From Dryocola clanedunensis subsp. sulfonylureivorans (lineage in GTDB: Bacteria > Pseudomonadota > Gammaproteobacteria > Enterobacterales > Enterobacteriaceae), in contig NZ_JAERMU010000024.1 of assembly GCF_016756775.1 (NCBI RefSeq), positions 1 through 64,000 of the forward strand: DNA of 64,000 bases, in the 5' to 3' direction. Shown in pieces: positions 11,301 through 18,831 of the stretch. The stretch's first letter is position 1. Every line of letters begins with the position of its first letter. Under the pieces are notes generated by a model, which was given only the letters and a program-made list of their open reading frames with translations, had not been told where the DNA came from and did not search any database. Position numbers and translations under genes: made by a program.

Positions 11301-12046
11301 ATGGGCGTTGTCGAACTGGTATCGGCGCCAACGTTAATGTTCGCCGTCCCGCCGACAGATTCGATACTGGCAATGCTGAAGTTATTGTAAATGCGGAACG
11401 AGGTCGGGTCATAAACCGGAAGGGTCAGGTCCCCTACCTTAGCGGAGCCTGACGAGATGAAAGTACTTGAGTCATACACGCTGACCACAGAATAGCTACC
11501 TTCCAGACCGGGAACTTCAACGTTAAGCTCCTGGTTTTGCTGCGCCGTGACTGTATTGGTGGAATAGTTAAACTGATCGATATTTGCCGACGTAATAGGC
11601 ACATCCGCACCGCTTGAACTGGTCGCGATGATTTCTGTTATGCGTCCCTGGTCGGGGCCCGCGCTGTCGGACAGGGCATTGCTCACCATGACGTTCCGCG
11701 GTGTGCCAACGACTCCGGCAGCGATAGAAGGAAGTGGCCCCAGGATATTCAGCGTAGTGCCGGAGGCAAAATGGTTTGCCGTGCCGGTATCATTATCGAT
11801 AGTAAAGGCCGTACCGGTATTCACCACCGCGTCATAATTTACGCCGGTCGGGAAGAGATAAGAGGGGTAAGCGCCTGCCCACTGCACATCGTCGGCAAAC
11901 GCCGGGACGCTCGCCAGGGTCAGCGCGATGGCCGTTGCGGCTTGCAGCGTGCTGCGGGATTTTTTCTTTTGGCTTTTGGTGATTTCAGCCGCGGCAATAT
12001 AACCTTGTTGCGTCTCGCTCCATACCAGGCGGTAAACTTTGTTCAT
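2381..12046 (-). CDS. Giant autotransporter adhesin (type Va), 3221 aa
   Basis: Very large outer-membrane autotransporter. It starts with an extended signal peptide region (MNKVYRLVWSETQQGYIAAAE), a basic KSQKKKSR stretch, a hydrophobic segment and a cleavage site near VPAFA-DD (about residue 52). The passenger of about 2900 residues is Gly/Asn/Thr-rich beta-helix sequence with many N-T-G turns, then beta-strand (PATR) repeats of the type LTLTGDNTWTGATTVQQG. Two larger internal modules each begin with a WDG motif followed by GG.G.W (about residues 1820 and 2330), suggesting internal duplication. The last ~280 residues form the beta-barrel, ending in LGMKIRF with the usual terminal Phe. Cysteines are essentially absent, normal for such passengers. 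No protease triad was noticed. Role in adhesion or biofilm is inferred from the family. Confidence 0.92.
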   Translation of the reverse strand: MNKVYRLVWSETQQGYIAAAEITKSQKKKSRSTLQAATAIALTLASVPAFADDVQWAGAYPSYLFPTGVNYDAVVNTGTAFTIDNDTGTANHFASGTTLNILGPLPSIAAGVVGTPRNVMVSNALSDSAGPDQGRITEIIATSSSGADVPITSANIDQFNYSTNTVTAQQNQELNVEVPGLEGSYSVVSVYDSSTFISSGSAKVGDLTLPVYDPTSFRIYNNFSIASIESVGGTANINVGADTSSTTPILAPANTISLLAKNSILARASALDVPTSTVNWQSDNFIHFAPAPVINSDQQSYQAVSSQYDDTITLPNYVQVGKRVFLSPTNPSIEFTIKSQADIATVNDFLLGQGEYAGNSQIQLWLNGGVQLPAEFGGNVIDSVTVAQNTYDGIITSLLQDEEQNRVNLSWHVWEDSLAHNNNATLATGDLNIIYATGINAAGNVTSTGSLAVDGASAVMRADSNATLTNNGNINLWRSSSLSPAGVGMLTTTATAINNGTLNAGLLIEKNGSVVAQHNQGTSAMQGSGISTLTNTGYINVALPDGTSASVAGMRAQDSTTATNSGSIAVVGNPYNAEGRSPGIGADISGASTFTNTSGGRITVGTTPITSTLTGTPSPMVGSNEQSAGIRTSSSQAVTNDGTVNLGLNTRNAVGILAQEATGQVTNNGTINVLGNLVNGSASPNYGLSVRDTNNVVNNGRINVMGDNNAAINVLAEKATASVNSSATGVITVGGDGDTGNSDGNPFTYRNYAVYAEGINAAATANISSTINLLAAGAIGVHARGTATVNVAPTATLTFNNTNQIGYYAYGQDAKINLTNATLNDNTKNGSILFVVDHGATFDGTTGTSGLPFRLTVAGVGSTGVFANGRDDGLDGTINTGDDVATTLNTGPATINVNGLNGVGVKVTGGATGTITNGGIVLGANNTTAVVVDGRNYSINGDIGPANQALATNVTSFADTETLANQSGIKGYDVSHQGKVTINGDGMRLAGTNNIGIYLHNGGIADNRAPIDVSGTNNIGVYIQDQGTFTNVAASLGTGDINVTGAANSGNVGVKVQGAGAQVTQLGRVTAAGGLAAVQLVGDGATLAVGGTDNQIIASGGADGIRMDTGAASLTASDTTITISGSGAGINNNADSSNISLNNVIINAGDGPAIRTAVTFDAEGAGNILNVAGSGSGFAFERPGGLNTTGNLTIGTGYTINGSGVNSVGILARTNGSVNSGANITMGGTAGAAISAADASAVTNRGTVQTSSNTNSTILANNASSFTNSGSVTSTGILNNSALVQINGTAANRTILNTGTLSSNSPTQTVIDASGSGNNTITNQGTLSAGDAGATAILSGSGNDAITLAGGATQGEIIAGSGSDKFSWDSGTLTGGVTFTGNDGNDSATIGDVDTSETLHILSNGGSNNTLTFNNTSAVMGTLGADNISIGTNIGSGWSQLTLNGADADVRVANNLALSGAQGISVNSGATLRSGNNAVNTGKSSINDFSVVTSDPASLLVFDGSQSQTYSGVISGNGGLERAGGSTILLGNSTYTGSTLIDSGAALQLGSGGTTGGLSTQTAITDNGILTVNRSDAVALNGAITGSGEFHQDGAGITRLGGTNSYGGVTQVNQGTLLVNGNQQNATGATSVADNATLGGRGTIGGDASFGANTVLTPGDGGAGSLNINGDLNLSSTTNSKFDLGQVFNQGGTLNDLVNVGGDLSLDGTVNVSLTPGGIFAPGVYRLFNYTGGLDNNGMDIGTLPVGNTSVYSIQTGIPKEVNLVVGFENDTSNLQYWDGPEVGLSHGTTGFEGDNIIQGGSGIWYAQASVDSNNWTNEQGVGNAPWQQRQYAVFSGTGGNVVLSEVNGPIYNAGMQFTVDGYTLSGGAGGTVPLNMVRTLGLVPAVNYASEGETAANAYYIVRVGAGGAGEATTATIAANLVEDSASSDVLKFLKYDPGRLILTGNNGWRGGTEIYGSTLQVSADENLGLAGTSILINNNSTLQIGADFTTPRPIFLSEAGGGQFDLYGNTFTPTGLIGGAGQLTIKDTSAGTDSSVLNLDRANTYQGDTTITGKNGSAAVTVNANATGALGKADSKVTVNQQGTLAFNNAAQAENHAFTLDNGTLSFNDTASAANSTVTAQNGGVVNVADNATGGQGLFTILANSTLNLLGEASAELARVTNTGTVNIADAAQAESATIANNVGGIVNASGVSGTTTVGSLSGAGNVELGAATLNEGSLNLNDTISGVISGSGGSLGKVGSGTLTLTGDNTWTGATTVQQGALLVNGNQQAATGNVTVNGGATLGGAGVIGGAVNVADNAHLAAGADLTSVGELTTGAMTLNQNSQLDFQFGRAFTAGGALNDLININGDLHLDGKLNITQTPGGSFDVGVYRVLNYTGSLTNNILDIGSAPPAADDLYVQTSVAGQVNLVNRTGVVLNFWDGNGPTDGSTKNNREIEGGDGVWQNSAGNDNWSTDAVKPAGRINAPFSDGSFAIFGGEAGNVTVDNSLGEVRISGAQFTTDGYVINDGVIATNTADTKLRVGDGTLRGARYTTTINSAIAGSGGINKTDLGTLLLNGENSYAGGTTVSGGVLQVARDANLGQAGTSLTLNGGTLRYGAAFDTARAVDLGIVGGKVDTNGNNVSLLSAVSGLGALTKTGEGTLTLTQNSTWLRGTTISEGNLQLGNGGETGSVLGNILNNGVLQVNRSNTLVLNGDISGSGQLWQQGSGTTVLSGSNSYTGTTLVENGTLKALGANKFSADSAHVVSRGALLDTGGRNQSVAALVNQGTVNLRGDDVGSTLTVNGDYVGLDGTVKIAAQQHSPGVADRLVINGGTARGRTLLDIDVSQLGEQTDGDGITVVEATNGATTTAQTTKDAFTIGADHLEAGAWEYRLFAGNAQGQGEDWFLRTAYRPEVPVFTSVASTIRQADLAVLGTLHLRVGDEDPYNVNVPEDNEPRFWARYIVQSSNQKLNDQTRSESDTNMNGMQMGFDLYYNQNWRAGLYTTVLDVDSTIKGENSGGYGVAGYNSTLSVYLGGYATWTHENGFYVDNVLQYGNHSVDLKNQQQNDSYSPDGNSYLASVEVGKPWALWDSNWSIEPQAQLIWQHSDFDSVTLKGDAKTRASIDADDAIIGRLGLRLAANYDTNLGKVKPYVRVNLWQELSDGSDTASFENTANNAGATTITADQQYSTTEVALGTTWEVTKDVQAYTEVGRSFQNGGSNSKIENDFNGSLGMKIRF

Positions 12047-12360
12047 AATTCGATTCCATTTTAAGAATGGTATTTAGGGGGTCATCAGGAATGCGGCAAC
12101 ACGAAAATATGTTTATCGATGAAGACTTTCTGTATCGAAAAATGAATGTAAAACTCAGTTTTTTAGCGTATTGAATTGCTGGTGAATAAACTGTAGTGCA
12201 CAGTCTGAGGGCTGACAAATAGATGAGCGGCGCTGAGCAAGGAATAAATTTTTATCTCTTTTCACCTTCTGCAACTGGCATTTCCCGACAAACAGGCTAC
12301 GTGGTTTGCACTGGCAAAAGAATTCGCGGACAATACGGTTTTTAACGTGAAATTAACAAT
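12047..12360. promoter_or_regulatory. Divergent intergenic region, autotransporter / ybdJ
   Basis: A 314-bp AT-rich gap between the divergent autotransporter and ybdJ genes. It must hold both promoters. No operator palindrome or clear sigma-70 pair could be assigned with confidence. Confidence 0.4.
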
Positions 12361-12612
12361 ATGAAGCATCCTCTTGAAACGTTGATGAGCGCGGGTGGTA
12401 TCCTGCTGCTGGCCTTTTTCTCCTGCCTGCTGCTTCCTGCCCCTATGCTGACGCTAACGCTTGCGCATCGCCTGATGGAAACCTTCCATCTGCTGGATTT
12501 GAACCAGCTCTACACCATCATTTTCTGCATCTGGTTTCTGGCGCTGGGCGCGGTGGAGTATTTCGTGATTCGCTTTGTGTGGAAGCGGTGGTTTTCGGTG
12601 GAGCGGGAATAA
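12361..12612 (+). CDS. ybdJ: YbdJ family inner membrane protein (DUF1158)
   Basis: 83-aa integral membrane protein. Two hydrophobic segments are visible (about residues 12-33 and 52-73), separated by a short loop with ETFHLLDLNQL, and a basic C-terminal tail (FVWKRWFSVERE). Sequence and length match the YbdJ/DUF1158 family of enterobacteria, whose function is unknown. It is followed 88 bp later by ybdK on the same strand, the same pairing seen in E. coli. Confidence 0.85.
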   Translation: MKHPLETLMSAGGILLLAFFSCLLLPAPMLTLTLAHRLMETFHLLDLNQLYTIIFCIWFLALGAVEYFVIRFVWKRWFSVERE

Positions 12613-12700
12613 AGGTAAACGGAACATTTCCGGGCTCTCATAGCGTTGCTGTACAACTATACTTACCCCATAAATCCAACACGTTTAATGGGATAGCCTT

Positions 12701-13819
12701 ATGCCTCTTACCTCTTTTGCGCATTCCGATCCTTTCACACTGGGCATTGAGCTGGAGATGCAGATCGTCAGCCCGCCGACCTATGACCTGAGCCAGGACT
12801 CTTCCCTGCTTATCAAGGATGTGAAAGATCGGGTCAGCGTCGGGGAGGTGAAACACGATATCACCGAGAGCATGCTGGAGATTGCTACCGGCGTTTGTAA
12901 GGATGTGGAAGACGCCTGTACCCAGCTCAAAGACCTGCGCCACCGAGTGATGCAGGCGGCCAGTAACCATCATCTCGCTATCTGTGGCGGCGGCACCCAT
13001 CCGTGGCAGAAGTGGCAGCGCCAGGAGGTTTGCCAGAACGAGCGCTATAACCGCAATCTTGAACTCTTTGGCTACCTGATGAAGCAGGCGACGGTGTTCG
13101 GCCAGCACGTTCACGTTGGCTGTGATAATGAAGAAGATGCCATTTACTTGATGCACGGGCTGGGGAGATTCGTGCCGCATTTTATCGCTCTCTCCGCCTC
13201 CTCTCCTTATATCCAGGGCCACGACACAACCTACGCCTCATCGCGCCTGAATATTTTCTCCGCCTTTCCCGATAACGGCCATGCACCCTTCGTGAGTGAC
13301 TGGCAGGAGTTCCTGTGGATGTATCAGCGGCTGGAAACCAGCAGTATCGTGCAGTCGATCAAAGATCTGCACTGGGACATTCGCCCAAGCCCTAAATTTG
13401 GCACCGTTGAAGTCCGGGTGATGGACACGCCGCTGACCCTCTCCCGCGCGGTGAACATCGCTGGTTTTATTCAGGCCACCGCCCACTGGCTGCTGGCGGA
13501 ACGTCCGTTTGTGCCCCGCTCCGAAGACTATCTCCTCTACCGCTTTAACCGTTTTCAGGCGTGCCGGTTTGGCTTAGACGGGACGCTAACGGATGTTCGC
13601 TCCGGGGAGCAACGCAGCATTGCCGAAGACCTCCTTCCCTTGCTCGATACCCTTGCCCCCTACGCCGCAGAGCTGAAAGGATCGCAGACGTTAGAAGACG
13701 TAGCCGCTTACGTCCGTAACAAAGACAGCGACACGTCACGAATCCGTCAGTTCATCGCCGAAGGCGGCCTGCTGACGGAGCTGGTGCGTAAAAACAGTGA
13801 GATCTGGAGTACCGATTAA
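12701..13819 (+). CDS. ybdK: Carboxylate-amine ligase YbdK (GCS2 family)
   Basis: 372-aa ATP-dependent carboxylate-amine ligase of the glutamate-cysteine ligase 2 family. E. coli YbdK has weak gamma-glutamyl-cysteine ligase activity, but its physiological substrate is unsettled. Visible family features are [12 protein letters not shown] near the N terminus (the acidic metal/ATP-binding strand), [18 protein letters not shown] and [12 protein letters not shown]. Length matches E. coli YbdK (372 aa). The protein is cytosolic, with no signal peptide or membrane segment. The start ATG follows a weak upstream purine stretch. Confidence 0.93.
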   Translation: MPLTSFAHSDPFTLGIELEMQIVSPPTYDLSQDSSLLIKDVKDRVSVGEVKHDITESMLEIATGVCKDVEDACTQLKDLRHRVMQAASNHHLAICGGGTHPWQKWQRQEVCQNERYNRNLELFGYLMKQATVFGQHVHVGCDNEEDAIYLMHGLGRFVPHFIALSASSPYIQGHDTTYASSRLNIFSAFPDNGHAPFVSDWQEFLWMYQRLETSSIVQSIKDLHWDIRPSPKFGTVEVRVMDTPLTLSRAVNIAGFIQATAHWLLAERPFVPRSEDYLLYRFNRFQACRFGLDGTLTDVRSGEQRSIAEDLLPLLDTLAPYAAELKGSQTLEDVAAYVRNKDSDTSRIRQFIAEGGLLTELVRKNSEIWSTD

Positions 13820-13828
13820 CAATCCTGG

Positions 13829-13854
13829 GGCGGATGTGGATGCGCCTGTCCGCC
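13829..13854 (+). repeat. REP-like palindrome, copy 4
   Basis: GGCGGA and TCCGCC arms around a diverged core (TGTGGATGCGCCTG), 26 bp, directly after ybdK. This copy is the most diverged of the set. Confidence 0.55.
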
Positions 13855-13911
13855 CTACCCAGCCTTTTTATATCCACATGTCAATAGTGGTTATCCATTC
13901 TAAGACTTCGG

Positions 13912-13940
13912 CACCTCTTAAGGAGTATTTCTCTACCCAT
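13912..13940. promoter_or_regulatory. NarL/NarP-type heptamers upstream of fdnG
   Basis: A 7-2-7 inverted heptamer pair, CACCTCT-TA-AGGAGTA (13912-13927), sits about 40 bp upstream of the FNR site. A further heptamer TACCCAT lies at 13934-13940. The E. coli fdnG promoter is activated by nitrate through NarL at such sites, so nitrate induction is predicted here too. Confidence 0.65.
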
Positions 13941-13951
13941 TCGTTAGCGAT

Positions 13952-13965
13952 TTGATTTCACTCAA
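13952..13965 (+). promoter_or_regulatory. FNR box of fdnGHI promoter
   Basis: TTGATTTCACTCAA matches the FNR consensus TTGAT-N4-ATCAA at 9 of 10 defined positions. It lies 62 bp before the fdnG start, a position suited to class II activation. Anaerobic induction of fdnGHI is predicted, as in E. coli. Confidence 0.75.
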
Positions 13966-14027
13966 TATCCCCCCCCGCCTGGCTGCTATTTTCACCGTCG
14001 TTAATTCGTCATACCAATGAGGTTAAG

Positions 14028-17000
14028 ATGGACGTCAGTCGCAGAAGATTCTTTAAAATCTGCGCCGGCGGAATGGCAGGCACAACGGCCGCGATGTTGG
14101 GACTCGTTCCAACGGCGGCACTTGCGGAAGTGCGCAACTACAAGCTGCTGCGCGCAAAAGAGACCCGCAATACCTGTACCTACTGTTCCGTAGGCTGTGG
14201 ATTGTTGATGTACAGCCTGGGTGACGGCGCGAAAAACGCCAAATCCAGCATTTTCCATATCGAAGGGGACCCGGACCATCCGGTGAGCCGCGGGGCGCTT
14301 TGCCCGAAAGGCGCTGGCCTGCTGGACTACGTCCACAGCGAAAACCGCCTGCGCTACCCTGAATACCGCGCGCCGGGCTCCGACAAGTGGCAGCGCATCA
14401 GCTGGGAAGACGCCTTCGCGCGCATTGCCCGCCTGATGAAGGAAGACCGCGACGCCAACTTCATCGAGAAGAACGAGCAGAACGTCACGGTGAACCGCTG
14501 GCTCTCCACCGGCATGCTGTGCGCCTCGGCCTCCAGCAACGAAAGCGGCATGTTAACGCAGAAGTTTGCCCGCTCGCTGGGCATGTTAGCGGTAGATAAC
14601 CAGGCGCGCGTCTGACACGGACCAACGGTAGCAAGTCTTGCTCCAACATTTGGTCGCGGTGCGATGACCAACCACTGGGTTGATATCAAAAACGCCAACG
14701 TGGTGATGGTAATGGGCGGCAACGCCGCTGAAGCCCACCCGGTCGGCTTCCGCTGGGCGATGGAAGCCAAAAACAACAACGACGCCACGCTTATCGTGGT
14801 CGACCCGCGCTTTACCCGCACCGCTTCGGTGGCGGATATCTATGCGCCGATCCGTTCCGGCACCGACATTACCTTCCTGTCGGGCGTGATCCTCTACCTG
14901 ATCGAAAACGGCAAAATCAACGCCGAGTATGTCAAAAACTACACCAACGCCGCGCTGCTGGTGCGTGAAGATTTCAGCTTTGATGACGGCCTGTTCAGCG
15001 GCTACGACGCCGAAAAGCGCCAGTACGACAAAACCAGCTGGAACTACCAGTTCGACGAGAACGGCTTTGCAAAACGCGACGATACGCTGACCGATCCGCG
15101 CTGCGTGTGGAACCTGCTTAAAGAGCACGTTTCCCGCTATACGCCGGACGTGGTTGAGCATATCTGCGGCACGCCGCAGGAAGATTTCCTCAAGGTGTGC
15201 GAAGTGCTGGCCTCCACCAGCGCCGCCGACCGTACGACCACCTTCCTCTACGCTCTCGGCTGGACACAGCACTCCGTTGGATCGCAGAACATCCGCACCA
15301 TGGCGATGATCCAGCTGCTGCTGGGCAATATGGGCATGGCGGGCGGCGGCGTGAACGCCCTGCGCGGCCACTCCAATATCCAGGGGTTAACGGATTTAGG
15401 GCTGCTCTCCACCAGCCTGCCGGGCTATCTGACCCTGCCGAAAGACAAGCAGGAAAGCCTGGAAAGCTATCTGGCTGCCAACACGCCAAAAGCCACGCAG
15501 CCGGGGCAGGTCAACTACTGGGGCAACTACCCGAAATTCTTCGTCAGCCTGATGAAGACCTTCTGGGGCGATGCCGCCACCGCGGAAAACCAGTGGGGCT
15601 ACGACTGGCTGCCGAAGTGGGACCAGGCGTACGACGTCCTGAACTATTTCAACATGATGGATAAAGGGGAAGTCAACGGCTATATCTGCCAGGGCTTTAA
15701 CCCGGTCGCCTCGTTCCCGGACAAGAACAAGGTCGTGGCCTCCCTTAGCAAGCTGAAGTTCCTGGTGAGTATCGATCCGCTAGTGACCGAAACCTCCAAC
15801 TTCTGGCAGAACCACGGCGAGTCTAACGACGTGGATCCAACGCAGATCCAGACCGAAGTGTTCCGTCTGCCTTCTACCTGCTTTGCGGAAGAAGATGGCT
15901 CCATCGTCAACTCCGGGCGCTGGATGCAGTGGCACTGGAAAGGCGCTGATGCGCCGGGTGAAGCCCGCAACGACGGCGAGATCCTGGCCGGTCTGTTCCA
16001 CAGCCTGCGCACGCTTTACCGTGAACAGGGCGGCGTTGCTCAGGATCCGGTGCTCAACATGACCTGGAACTACAAGCTGCCGGACGGGCCGGAGTCTGAA
16101 GAAGTCGCCAAAGAGAGCAACGGCTATGCCCTTGCCGATCTCTTTGACGCAGAGGGCAAGCTGCTGGTGAAAAAAGGCGAGCTGCTCGACTCCTTCGCCC
16201 AGCTGCGCGACGACGGCACGACCTCCGCAGGCTGCTGGATCTGGACCGGAAGCTGGACGCGCCAGGGTAACCAGATGGCGAATCGCGACAACAGCGATCC
16301 GTCAGGACTCGGCAATACGCTGGGCTGGGCCTGGGCGTGGCCGCTCAACCGCCGCATCATCTACAACCGTGCCTCGGCAGATCCACAGGGTAAACCGTGG
16401 GACGCGAAGCGGATGCTTATCGAGTGGAACGGCACGAAATGGGTCGGTAACGATATCCCGGACTACAACACTGCCGCGCCTGGCAGCGGCGTCGGGCCGT
16501 TTATCATGCAGCCGGAAGGGGTCGGTCGACTGTTCGCCCTCGACAAAATGGCCGAAGGGCCGTTCCCGGAGCACTACGAGCCGTTTGAAACGCCGCTGGG
16601 CACCAACCCGCTGCACCCGAACGTTATCTCGAACCCGGCAGCACGCCTGTTTGAAGCCGACGCTAAGCGCATGGGCAAGCGCGAGGAGTTCCCGTACGTG
16701 GGCACAACCTATCGCCTGACCGAGCATTTCCACACCTGGACCAAGCACGCACGGCTTAACGCCATCATGCAGCCGGAGCAGTTTGTGGAGATAAGCGAGA
16801 AGCTGGCAGACGCCAAAGGCATTGCCAACGGCGATATGGTGAAAGTCAGCAGCAAACGCGGGTTTATCCGTGCCAAAGCGGTGGTCACCCAGCGCGTGCG
16901 GACTTTGCAGGCGGGCGGGCAGGAAGTGGAAACCGTGGGTATTCCGCTGCACTGGGGCTTTGAGGGCGTGGCCCGCAAGGGCTACCTCGCGAACACCCTG

Positions 17001-17075
17001 ACGCCATCCGTTGGCGACGCCAACTCGCAGACGCCGGAGTACAAGGCGTTTCTGGTCAACATTGAGAAGGCGTAA
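14028..17075 (+). CDS. fdnG: Formate dehydrogenase-N alpha subunit (selenoprotein)
   Basis: Catalytic Mo-bis-MGD subunit of periplasmic formate dehydrogenase-N, which oxidises formate and passes electrons through FdnH and FdnI to menaquinone for nitrate respiration. It reads as 1015 aa through an in-frame TGA at 14613-14615 (residue 196), the selenocysteine codon: the flanks NQARV and [15 protein letters not shown] are the conserved active-site context. A Tat signal (SRRRFFK) heads the protein. A 4Fe-4S cluster motif ([11 protein letters not shown], then CPKGAG) follows. Details such as [14 protein letters not shown] fit FdnG better than the aerobic FdoG. Length equals E. coli FdnG. fdnH follows after 11 bp. 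A reader that treats TGA only as stop would split this gene into two false pieces. Confidence 0.97.
14613..14655 (+). ncRNA. bSECIS selenocysteine insertion element in fdnG
   Basis: Starts at the Sec UGA and extends about 40 nt. A stem-loop can form from GGACCAA with the later TTGGTC, with an upper hairpin around GGTAGCAAGTCTTGCTCC. Position and sequence are near those of the E. coli fdnG SECIS element bound by SelB. Confidence 0.8.
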
Positions 17076-17086
17076 GGAGCGAACTC

Positions 17087-17971
17087 ATGTCCATGCAATC
17101 TCAGGATATTCTCAAGCGTTCGGCCACTAACGCCATGACGCCACCGCCCCAGGCGCGTGACTACAAGGAAGAAGTCGCCAAGCTGATCGACGTCTCCAGC
17201 TGTATCGGCTGTAAGGCCTGCCAGGTCGCCTGCTCGGAGTGGAACGATATCCGCGACGAAGTGGGTCACTGCGTCGGGGTGTACGATAACCCCGCTGACC
17301 TGAGCGCCAAATCCTGGACGCTGATGCGCTTTAGCGAAACGACGCAGAACGGCAGGCTGGAGTGGCTCATCCGCAAGGATGGCTGCATGCACTGCGCGGA
17401 TCCGGGCTGCCTGAAGGCCTGCCCGTCCGCCGGAGCGATCATTCAGTATGCCAACGGCATCGTCGATTTTCAGTCGGAACACTGTATTGGCTGCGGCTAT
17501 TGTATCGCCGGCTGCCCGTTCAATATTCCACGGCTGAATAAAGACGATAACCGCGTCTACAAATGCACGCTCTGCGTGGATCGCGTCAGTGTCGGCCAGG
17601 AGCCTGCCTGCGTAAAAACCTGCCCGACGGGCGCTATCCACTTTGGCAGCAAGAAAGAGATGCTGGAAGTGGCGGACGAACGCGTGGCGAAGCTGCAAAA
17701 ACGTGGCTACGAGCACGCGGGCGTCTACAACCCGCAGGGCGTGGGCGGCACGCACGTGATGTACGTGCTGCACCACGCGGACCAGCCGGAGCTGTACCAC
17801 AACCTGCCAAAAGATCCGCAAATTGATACGCCAATCAACCTGTGGAAAGGGTTGCTCAAACCGCTGGCGGCAGCAGGCTTTATTGCGACCTTTGCCGGGC
17901 TGATTTTCCACTACGTGGGGATTGGGCCAAACGAAGAGGTGGATGAAGACGAGGAAGAGCATCATGACTAA
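17087..17971 (+). CDS. fdnH: Formate dehydrogenase-N beta subunit (Fe-S)
   Basis: 294-aa electron-transfer subunit with four 4Fe-4S clusters. Cysteine groups are seen at [35 protein letters not shown] and CTLCVD...CVKTC. A single C-terminal transmembrane helix ([20 protein letters not shown]) anchors it in the inner membrane facing the periplasm, followed by an acidic tail. Exported with FdnG by the Tat system. Length equals E. coli FdnH. It overlaps fdnI by 8 bp, suggesting translational coupling. Confidence 0.97.
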   Translation: MSMQSQDILKRSATNAMTPPPQARDYKEEVAKLIDVSSCIGCKACQVACSEWNDIRDEVGHCVGVYDNPADLSAKSWTLMRFSETTQNGRLEWLIRKDGCMHCADPGCLKACPSAGAIIQYANGIVDFQSEHCIGCGYCIAGCPFNIPRLNKDDNRVYKCTLCVDRVSVGQEPACVKTCPTGAIHFGSKKEMLEVADERVAKLQKRGYEHAGVYNPQGVGGTHVMYVLHHADQPELYHNLPKDPQIDTPINLWKGLLKPLAAAGFIATFAGLIFHYVGIGPNEEVDEDEEEHHD

Positions 17972-18620
17972 GAAGAGCAAGATGATTGTCAGGACGAAAT
18001 TTGTCGACCGGGCCTGTCACTGGACGGTGGTGATCTGTTTCTTCCTCGTGTCGCTCTCCGGCATCGCGCTGTTCTTCCCGACGCTGCAGTGGCTGACCGA
18101 AACCTTCGGCACGCCGCAGATGGGCCGCATCCTGCACCCGTTCTTTGGGGTGCTGATTTTCGTGGCGCTGATGTTTATGTTCACCCGCTTCGTGAAGCAC
18201 AACATTCCTGATAAGCACGATATTCCGTGGGTAAAAGGCATTGTTGAAGTGCTGAAGGGCAACGAGCATAAAGTCGCAAAGGTCGGCAAATATAACGCCG
18301 GGCAGAAGATGATGTTCTGGTCAATTATGAGCCTGATCTTCGTGCTGCTGGTGACCGGGGTGATTATCTGGCGCCCTTATTTCGCCGACTTCTTCCCGAT
18401 GAAAGTCGTGCGCTACAGCCTGCTGATCCACGCCACGGTGGCCATTATCCTGATCCACGCCATCCTGATCCATATGTATATGGCGTTCTGGGTGAAGGGA
18501 TCGATTAAAGGCATGATCGTCGGCAAGGTCAGCCGCCGCTGGGCGCAGAAGCACCATCCGCGCTGGTATCGTGAAGTTGAAGCGCGCGAAGCGAAAAAAG
18601 AGAGTACCGAAGGGCTTTAA
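17964..18620 (+). CDS. fdnI: Formate dehydrogenase-N cytochrome b556 subunit
   Basis: 218-aa diheme cytochrome b subunit that carries electrons across the membrane to menaquinone. Four transmembrane segments are visible, with heme-ligand histidines in [16 protein letters not shown] and [18 protein letters not shown]. The start [13 protein letters not shown] at 17964 matches the E. coli FdnI N terminus and overlaps the end of fdnH by 8 bp; a longer in-frame start at 17922 lies well inside fdnH and is not needed. Followed by two terminator hairpins. Confidence 0.95.
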   Translation: MTKKSKMIVRTKFVDRACHWTVVICFFLVSLSGIALFFPTLQWLTETFGTPQMGRILHPFFGVLIFVALMFMFTRFVKHNIPDKHDIPWVKGIVEVLKGNEHKVAKVGKYNAGQKMMFWSIMSLIFVLLVTGVIIWRPYFADFFPMKVVRYSLLIHATVAIILIHAILIHMYMAFWVKGSIKGMIVGKVSRRWAQKHHPRWYREVEAREAKKESTEGL

Positions 18621-18639
18621 ATCCCGGGTGGTAATTACG

Positions 18640-18665
18640 AGAGCCGGTTTGCACCGGCTCTTAGT
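18640..18665 (+). terminator. Terminator hairpin 1 after fdnI
   Basis: AGAGCCGGT, TTGC loop, ACCGGCTCT: a 9-bp perfect stem followed only by TTAGTTT, 20 bp after fdnI. The short T-run suggests partial termination. Confidence 0.7.
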
Positions 18666-18803
18666 TTGCTGGCAAAGAAGAAAAAAGCGTGGTTTTTCCT
18701 TCTTTGTGGTCAGCAGGTGAAAATCAATCAATTGATTTTCCTTGTTATTTATTCGGTGAGATCTTTGCGAAATTCGTTCGCTGTAGATTTGTCATCAGTC
18801 TGG

Positions 18804-18831
18804 AGAGCCGGTTTGCACCGGCTCTTTTTTT
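18804..18831 (+). terminator. Terminator hairpin 2, identical stem-loop
   Basis: The same AGAGCCGGT-TTGC-ACCGGCTCT hairpin as at 18640, here followed by seven T residues, so a strong intrinsic terminator for fdnGHI. Its T-run overlaps the stop codon of the convergent rpn gene. Confidence 0.88.

Noticed and set aside
14586-15371. 261-codon frame antisense to fdnG
   Set aside because: Shadow of the selenoprotein gene.
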